Shown piece by piece: positions 6,553 through 11,233 of a stretch of 11,233 bases of DNA. Below the pieces are notes generated by a model. That model was not told the origin of the DNA and searched no databases. It saw only the letters and a list, made by a program, of their open reading frames with translations. Where the stretch lies: the NCBI GenBank assembly GCA_045576675.1, contig JAZNGX010000089.1:1-11233 (forward strand). The letters run 5' to 3'. This DNA is from JAZNGX01 sp045576675 (lineage in GTDB: Bacteria; Bacillota; Clostridia; Monoglobales; Firm-18). Positions within the stretch are counted from its first letter, which is position 1; each line of letters begins with the position of its first letter. A program made the position numbers and the translations under genes.

Positions 6553-7506
6553 TTATAGTCCTTTTATACAAGCGTCAACAAGCTCGCTCATACTTCCTGT
6601 TGCAAGACAGATGTAATTATCACAAGCACCATAATAAAGCCTTATCTGGTCTTTGTCATAATCAGGAATAGCACCACAGGCAAATACTGTGTTGTCACAG
6701 TTGCCGTGTCTTTCGTAATCCATTTCAGGTGCTAAGATGTAGCTGTTGGTCTTACCTATTACCTTCCATGGCTCTTCCAAGTCAAGAAGCATTGCACCAA
6801 GGTAATAGTATGTGCCGCCGGCAGGTGTGAATACACCGTGAATAATATCCAACCAGCCTTTATCTGTTTTAATTGGAGGTGTAGGTCCTATTTTCTGAAC
6901 ATTCCAGAAACGGTATCCTGCTTTTAATACAGGCTTGAATTCACCCCAGTGTACTAAATCCTCGCTTGCAGAAATCCAGATGTCACCGCCTGAACCGTCA
7001 CCGCCGCCCGGTCTGTCAAGCTTATAGTATTTACCGTTGATTTTCTCAGGGAATAAGCTTGCACCTCTGTTCGGGGGTGCAGTTACTATATCAATTCTTT
7101 CGTAGGTTTTAAAGTCCTTTGTCTTTCCAAGCATACCAACAGGTGACGCAAAGTCCTTAACCATAACAGGTGTAATCATATAGTATGTATCATCAATTTT
7201 CGTTGTTCTGTTGTCAATAAAATGATGATACAACTGCCATGGCATTTCATCACACTGTGTGCTGATAAAAGGCTTTTCATCAATAGTAAAGTGAATACCA
7301 TCCTTACTTCTTGCAACGTGTGTCTGACCTACATCTCTGCCGTAGCCAACAGTTGCACCGTGCTCAACTATTGATAAAAGCAGTATAGTTTCATCACCGT
7401 ACATAATAGGTGACGGATTGTAAATCTGTGCTACACCCTCGTAATCCTTAACATGAATGATAGGATTACTTTCGCAGCGTTTAAAAATCTTTGTTGCGTC
7501 TTTCAT
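6553..7506 (-). CDS. GH130 family glycoside phosphorylase (or hydrolase), cytoplasmic
   Basis: This 317-residue protein has no signal peptide. GH130 enzymes are five-bladed beta-propellers that mostly phosphorolyse beta-mannosides, releasing mannose 1-phosphate; some members hydrolyse instead. Family blocks are recognisable along the length: NPSPIMYGDET (30-40), VARSKDGIHF (64-73), DNRTTKIDDTYYMIT (98-112), NRGASLFPEKINGKYYKLDRP (146-166), WISASEDLVHWG (177-188), KIGPTPPIKTDKGW (205-218) and YLGAMLLDLEEPW (235-247). D98 is the likely catalytic acid. By recollection of family structures, R147, R165, K205 and H223 occupy the phosphate-binding positions, which favours a phosphorylase; this is inference. 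The usual EDPR motif reads IDNR here. Start is ATG 7504-7506 with GGAGGT 6 nt upstream; a longer frame from 7575 would overlap GH2 and lacks a site. It lies 22 nt after GH2 in the same operon. Mannoside specificity is not assured. Confidence 0.88.
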   Translation of the reverse strand: MKDATKIFKRCESNPIIHVKDYEGVAQIYNPSPIMYGDETILLLSIVEHGATVGYGRDVGQTHVARSKDGIHFTIDEKPFISTQCDEMPWQLYHHFIDNRTTKIDDTYYMITPVMVKDFASPVGMLGKTKDFKTYERIDIVTAPPNRGASLFPEKINGKYYKLDRPGGGDGSGGDIWISASEDLVHWGEFKPVLKAGYRFWNVQKIGPTPPIKTDKGWLDIIHGVFTPAGGTYYYLGAMLLDLEEPWKVIGKTNSYILAPEMDYERHGNCDNTVFACGAIPDYDKDQIRLYYGACDNYICLATGSMSELVDACIKGL

Positions 7507-7512
7507 AATGTG

Positions 7513-7518
7513 ACCTCC
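7513..7518 (-). promoter_or_regulatory. Ribosome binding site deciding the GH130 start
   Basis: GGAGGT on the minus strand, 6 nt before ATG 7504-7506, inside the 22-nt gap after the GH2 stop. It argues against the longer in-frame start at 7575. Confidence 0.8.
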
Positions 7519-7528
7519 ATTGTAAATA

Positions 7529-9979
7529 TTAATAATTAATTTTAATAATCTTTGAAACTTTGTCCCAGCTTGCACCCGAGCCTAATAAATTATTAACCAA
7601 CTCAACAGGCATCATTGTTCTGCTGTTTATTATTCTTGTGGGAACTGCAACCTTAACCTCATTACCGTTTACATAAATTATATCGCTGCCGGTTTTAAGC
7701 TTAATTTCGGAGGTATCGTTTGATATAACAACACTTTGTGTTGCATCGTCCCAGCCAACCGTTGAATTTAATGCCTCAAATATGCTGCGAATGGGTACAA
7801 AAACTGTACCTTCAAATTCAACAGGAGCTACATCTGACTCTATAACATTGCCGTTGATGTTGATTTTTATACTGTTATTCTTAGAAGCATCATCAAAGGC
7901 TTTGCCGTATGCCCAAGTGCAGCTGTCATAATACTGAGTGCCGCCGTTAACCTTGGTATATACCTCAATCAAGTTATCACCGTTTGAAAGCGAAACATTC
8001 CATTTAAAGATATGACCATCACTTTTTTTGGTGCCCATTGACACACCGTTAACTCTTAATTCTACCTCTTCACAGTTTGAATATGCCTTTACCTCAATAT
8101 CCTTGTTTGGTCTTTCGGTAAAATTCTTACTGCACAGGTGAACAAACATGTCTTTTGACCAGTTTGCCTTGTAATAATAGAAAGAATCCTTTTTGTGCTT
8201 TCTGTCGTAAGTTACAAGTCCCTTGTCATTTCTGCCCTTGGTGTCGCCCTCATCTCTGTTATCAACAGCAAAGTCAAACATATTCCATATAAACTTACCC
8301 CATACAAAGGGACGTGTTTTCATAGCACCATAGTAAGCTTCGTGAAAAAGAGACTGGTACTCTTCTGTGTGATCGTTTGAATACGGATTATCGCTGTGGA
8401 AGTAAATGCTTGAGCCTGCACCGTATTCACTAAGAGCAAACGACTTACCGGGAAAATGCTGTTGAACATAATCCAGCCACCAAGCTAAGTCATTATAATT
8501 TCCACCGTACCAGCCGTAGTATATGTTAAAACCTGTTATATCGGTGTGCCAGTTAATGGATGCATCGTCGTGACCTGCATTAGTTGCACAAGTAGAAATT
8601 CTTACAGGGTCTTCTGTATGAACAATGTCATTTAATGTCTTTATAAGCTCGTCAGTTTCGTTACCTTGTTTTATAGAAAGCTCATTATACACACCCCAGA
8701 ACATAATTGAAGGGTGATTATAATTTTGACGAATAAGCTCTGTCATCTGCTGCTTACAGTTTTCTGTAAACTCAGGTGTTTTGGTAATAGTGTTAACCAA
8801 AGGTATCTCTGCCCATATTACCATACCGTTAGCATCACATAGGTCATAGAAGTACTGTGCGTGCTGATAATGAGCAAGACGTATAGCGGTAGCACCAAGC
8901 TCCTTTATAAGATTAAAATCTTCAAGATGTTCAGCTTTTCCTATTGCCCAGCCCTTATCAAGTCTGTCCTGATGACGGTTAACACCATACAGGTCATAGT
9001 ACTCACCATTTAAAAAAAAGCCTTTATTTGGGTCAACGTGGAAATATCTTATGCCAAGCGGAACAGTAACGCTGTCAAGACATACATCGTTGTTAATAAT
9101 TTCTACATTGACATTATACATATACGGGTCGGAAAGACCGTTCCATAAATGTGGGTTTTCAATGACCGTATTCTGTACAAACTCAGTTTGAATCTTTTCC
9201 TTAAGTCTGAATTTATTGGAAAGTGTTTTAACAATATTATTCTCTGCATCGGAAATTACGGTTTTTAAGGTTACGTCTTTATATGTGCCGTAATTATTAG
9301 TAAGCTTAACCTTAACAGAAATATCTGCAGATTCTTTGCTTACATTAGTTGCTGTCACATAAACACCCTGACTTCCGTAGTCCATAAGACTAACAGACAG
9401 CTTATCTGCGGCAATCAGCGAAACATCTCTATATATACCGCCAAAGAAGGTGAAGTCTGCACTAAGCGGCGGAATATTTGCGTTATGCGAGTTGTCAACC
9501 TTAACAGCTATAAGGTTAGCTTTGTTAAACTCGACAAAAGCTGTTATGTCAAATCTGAAGGTTGCATATCCGCCTTCGTGTTTTCCAACATATTTATCGT
9601 TTATCCATACTTCAGCAACAGTATTAACACCCTCAAACTGTATGTAGAGCTGTTTGTTTTTATACTCGCTGCCGATTAAAAAATGCTTTCTGTACCAGCC
9701 TGTTCCTCTGTAATAATTGCTTCCGCCGTCCTGACCGTCAAGATTATTCCAAGTATGGGGCAAATCAAGAGTAGCCCAGGCAGAATCGTCATATTGGACT
9801 TTATTACAGTCGATAGCACCGCCTTTGACAAACTTCCAGCTGCCGTTAAAATCAATAGTTTCTCTTGTTACACCGGGAGAAATGTATGTATCAGCACTTA
9901 CCAAGATACTACCAAAGCAAGCTGCAGCCAATACTATAACTAAAACAAACAAAATAGTTTTTCTTAATAAAATATTCAT
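7529..9979 (-). CDS. Secreted GH2 beta-galactosidase-type enzyme with C-terminal stalk domain
   Basis: This 816-residue exported exo-enzyme is predicted to remove terminal beta-linked sugars, most likely galactose. Signal peptide about 1-29 (VSA before DTYIS); GH2 sugar-binding domain about 40-190 (GSWKF, LPHTWN, GTGWYRK); immunoglobulin-like domain about 195-312; TIM barrel about 315-610 with GVNRHQD (332-338), acid/base E433 in GVYNEL, nucleophile E518 in LSEYG, and the RNDKGLVTYDR block (583-593) typical of GH2 beta-galactosidases; beta domain about 620-690; stalk domain of copper amine oxidase N-like type about 702-816. A C at position 21 after LAAA resembles a weak lipobox, so a lipoprotein form is possible. 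Start is ATG 9977-9979, since GAGGTG lies just upstream and overlaps the alternative GTG at 9988. It lies 27 nt after the GH-A gene and 22 nt before GH130. Beta-glucuronidase or another GH2 activity cannot be excluded. Confidence 0.9.
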   Translation of the reverse strand: MNILLRKTILFVLVIVLAAACFGSILVSADTYISPGVTRETIDFNGSWKFVKGGAIDCNKVQYDDSAWATLDLPHTWNNLDGQDGGSNYYRGTGWYRKHFLIGSEYKNKQLYIQFEGVNTVAEVWINDKYVGKHEGGYATFRFDITAFVEFNKANLIAVKVDNSHNANIPPLSADFTFFGGIYRDVSLIAADKLSVSLMDYGSQGVYVTATNVSKESADISVKVKLTNNYGTYKDVTLKTVISDAENNIVKTLSNKFRLKEKIQTEFVQNTVIENPHLWNGLSDPYMYNVNVEIINNDVCLDSVTVPLGIRYFHVDPNKGFFLNGEYYDLYGVNRHQDRLDKGWAIGKAEHLEDFNLIKELGATAIRLAHYQHAQYFYDLCDANGMVIWAEIPLVNTITKTPEFTENCKQQMTELIRQNYNHPSIMFWGVYNELSIKQGNETDELIKTLNDIVHTEDPVRISTCATNAGHDDASINWHTDITGFNIYYGWYGGNYNDLAWWLDYVQQHFPGKSFALSEYGAGSSIYFHSDNPYSNDHTEEYQSLFHEAYYGAMKTRPFVWGKFIWNMFDFAVDNRDEGDTKGRNDKGLVTYDRKHKKDSFYYYKANWSKDMFVHLCSKNFTERPNKDIEVKAYSNCEEVELRVNGVSMGTKKSDGHIFKWNVSLSNGDNLIEVYTKVNGGTQYYDSCTWAYGKAFDDASKNNSIKININGNVIESDVAPVEFEGTVFVPIRSIFEALNSTVGWDDATQSVVISNDTSEIKLKTGSDIIYVNGNEVKVAVPTRIINSRTMMPVELVNNLLGSGASWDKVSKIIKINY

Positions 9980-10006
9980 AAAAATCACCTCGGTAGTGAT
10001 AAATAG

Positions 10007-11233
10007 TTACTTTGAAATTTTTAAACATTCACCAACTGTATAATTAATTTCCTCACCGTCATTTAGCTTGAATCTGCCTTCACCATCTGCAAAGCAATAG
10101 AAGGTATTGTCCTTTTCTACTACCATCGCTGCAGATCCACAGTCGGTAATAAAGGTTATGTCCTGATTGCAAAGTGACTTTTTTACGTTGTATTGTTGCT
10201 GTTGCCTGTCATCAAGCTCGCAGTTGAAATCAATCATATTTTCTTTTGGCGAAACAGCAATCAACTGTGCTTCTTTATTAATTGCACTGTTAATGTTTTT
10301 AATTTTAACCGTATGCGGCATTACACACCAGTCTCTGCCATAAACACCCGGCTTATCCCAAACGGTGTCGTGGTCAATTTTATAAATGTTGTAAAAACCA
10401 CCGTGTGTTAATGCTGTAATTATGTGTGCAGAAGAATTTTCATATGCCGCATTTTCAGCAATGTACTTCATTTTGGTGTTATTAGAATCAAGCATACCAC
10501 GTCTTGTTACGGACAAGCGGCTGTCATAGGTATCAAGACCCTGAGCGTCAATATTTTTCATATTGTCGATAGCCTTATCCATAAGCCTTGTGATAATATT
10601 AGCTCTTGTTGCTATACCGTAAGTATCTTTTATAACGCCAGCTAATTTATCAATATAGCTAAGTGCCTTATCCTTTAAACCGTGATATCCCTGAATGTTG
10701 ATTTCATTTTCCACCTGAATCATAATAACTCGTCTTGACTTGTCATTATTCTTTATGTATGTGAACAGCTTTTCGATAATGTTTTTTTCTTTTTGGAAAA
10801 GCTCGGCACTTTCAGGGTCAAAAGCACAGCATTTGCCCATATCATAACCGTCTGCTACAACGCAGTTTCCGTCAGCGTCTTTTTGATGCCAGCTGTGATT
10901 GTTAAGCACCCAGTCGGGAGCAAAGCGAGGGTCTAAGTGGTCACAGAAGTTTGTACCTGCCCAAACTATGTCGAGTCGCATATCGTATTTCTCAGCCTGA
11001 GCTATAACCTTTTCAATTATTTCAAAGGAAATCTCACCTTCCTTCGGCTCAAGAGCTTTCCAGTAAAGCCAGAAGGTGAAAACCTTGTAATTAACTTCTG
11101 CGGCACGTTTTATATATTCCTCATAATCAGCCTCAGGCGGAAACCATGACTGAACAGCATTATATAAAAACGGTTCTCCCTCTACCTCTAAATAGCTTTT
11201 TTGAAATTCATTTTTTAATATTTTTGAAACTGT
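10007..11233 (-). CDS. Clan GH-A glycosidase, GH35/GH42-like (5' end off window)
   Basis: 408 residues and the stop codon are visible, with the frame open to the right edge. The first residues (EVEGEPFLYNAVQSW, visible 16-30) resemble the opening strand of a beta-galactosidase-type TIM barrel, so probably little besides the start is missing. The barrel continues with FTFWLYWKALEPKEG (52-66) and RLDIVWAGT (86-94). QVENEI (173-178) carries acid/base E177. E260 in KYIAEN is the likely nucleophile on strand 7. A small beta domain follows, about 310-408. An ATG at 10981 is internal to the barrel and cannot be the start. Known relatives of this layout act on beta-galactosides or other beta-linked oligosaccharides; I cannot fix the exact family (GH35, GH42 or a DUF-class relative). 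Signal peptide status is unknown because the start is off the window. It leads the visible operon with GH2 and GH130. Confidence 0.8.
   Translation of the reverse strand, partial: TVSKILKNEFQKSYLEVEGEPFLYNAVQSWFPPEADYEEYIKRAAEVNYKVFTFWLYWKALEPKEGEISFEIIEKVIAQAEKYDMRLDIVWAGTNFCDHLDPRFAPDWVLNNHSWHQKDADGNCVVADGYDMGKCCAFDPESAELFQKEKNIIEKLFTYIKNNDKSRRVIMIQVENEINIQGYHGLKDKALSYIDKLAGVIKDTYGIATRANIITRLMDKAIDNMKNIDAQGLDTYDSRLSVTRRGMLDSNNTKMKYIAENAAYENSSAHIITALTHGGFYNIYKIDHDTVWDKPGVYGRDWCVMPHTVKIKNINSAINKEAQLIAVSPKENMIDFNCELDDRQQQQYNVKKSLCNQDITFITDCGSAAMVVEKDNTFYCFADGEGRFKLNDGEEINYTVGECLKISK

Noticed and set aside
7507..7575. N-terminal extension of GH130 starting at 7575
   Set aside because: It would overlap the end of the GH2 gene, has no ribosome binding site, and adds residues unlike GH130. 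The ATG at 7504-7506 has a perfect site.
7529..7874. Copper amine oxidase activity in the GH2 and GH16 proteins
   Set aside because: Only the N-terminal-like stalk domain is present. No catalytic amine oxidase domain or copper-ligand set follows, so the module is structural.
1..11233. CRISPR arrays, tRNA or rRNA genes, insertion sequences, phage genes
   Set aside because: No regularly spaced repeats, cloverleaf-like sequences, transposase motifs or phage structural motifs were seen on either strand.

Overview
The window is a low-GC carbohydrate-degradation locus from a Bacillota bacterium, probably a gut or rumen clostridium. The reasons are the AT-rich intergenic DNA, strong AGGAGG-type ribosome binding sites, Gram-positive signal peptides, and 'copper amine oxidase N-like' stalk domains, which are common in surface proteins of Clostridia and Paenibacillus. 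Every gene I can support is on the minus strand, so transcription runs from the right end of the window to the left. The assignment stops at phylum or class level because no marker gene is present.

In transcription order the layout is: (1) a clan GH-A glycosidase resembling GH35/GH42, cut by the right edge (10007-11233); (2) a secreted GH2 beta-galactosidase-type enzyme with a C-terminal stalk domain (7529-9979); (3) a signal-less GH130 phosphorylase-type protein (6553-7506). These three are spaced 27 and 22 nt apart and end at a 12-bp-stem terminator (6512-6547), so they look like the tail of one operon. Next come (4) a secreted discoidin/stalk/GH16 enzyme with its own promoter (4898-6394) and (5) a 942-residue secreted GH16 with a long multi-domain tail (2014-4842), which is probably co-transcribed with it. 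Then (6) a close paralogue of gene 4 (331-1836) has its own promoter. A terminator-like hairpin (283-317) and a near-consensus promoter (225-253) separate this block from (7) the first 57 codons of a membrane-anchored regulator or sensor, cut by the left edge.

Inferred working model: three secreted GH16 endo-enzymes cut an extracellular beta-glycan, an exported GH2 trims galactose-type beta-linked units, and imported oligosaccharides are finished by the cytoplasmic GH130 and possibly the GH-A enzyme. No transporter lies in the window. The polysaccharide cannot be named from sequence alone.

The most interesting signal is regulatory. Both paralogous discoidin/stalk/GH16 genes carry a 33-nt element upstream that matches at 32 of 33 positions. 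Each copy lies at exactly the same distance from a -10 hexamer with no recognisable -35. This is the pattern expected of an activator-dependent promoter, and the regulator starting at the left edge is a candidate activator.
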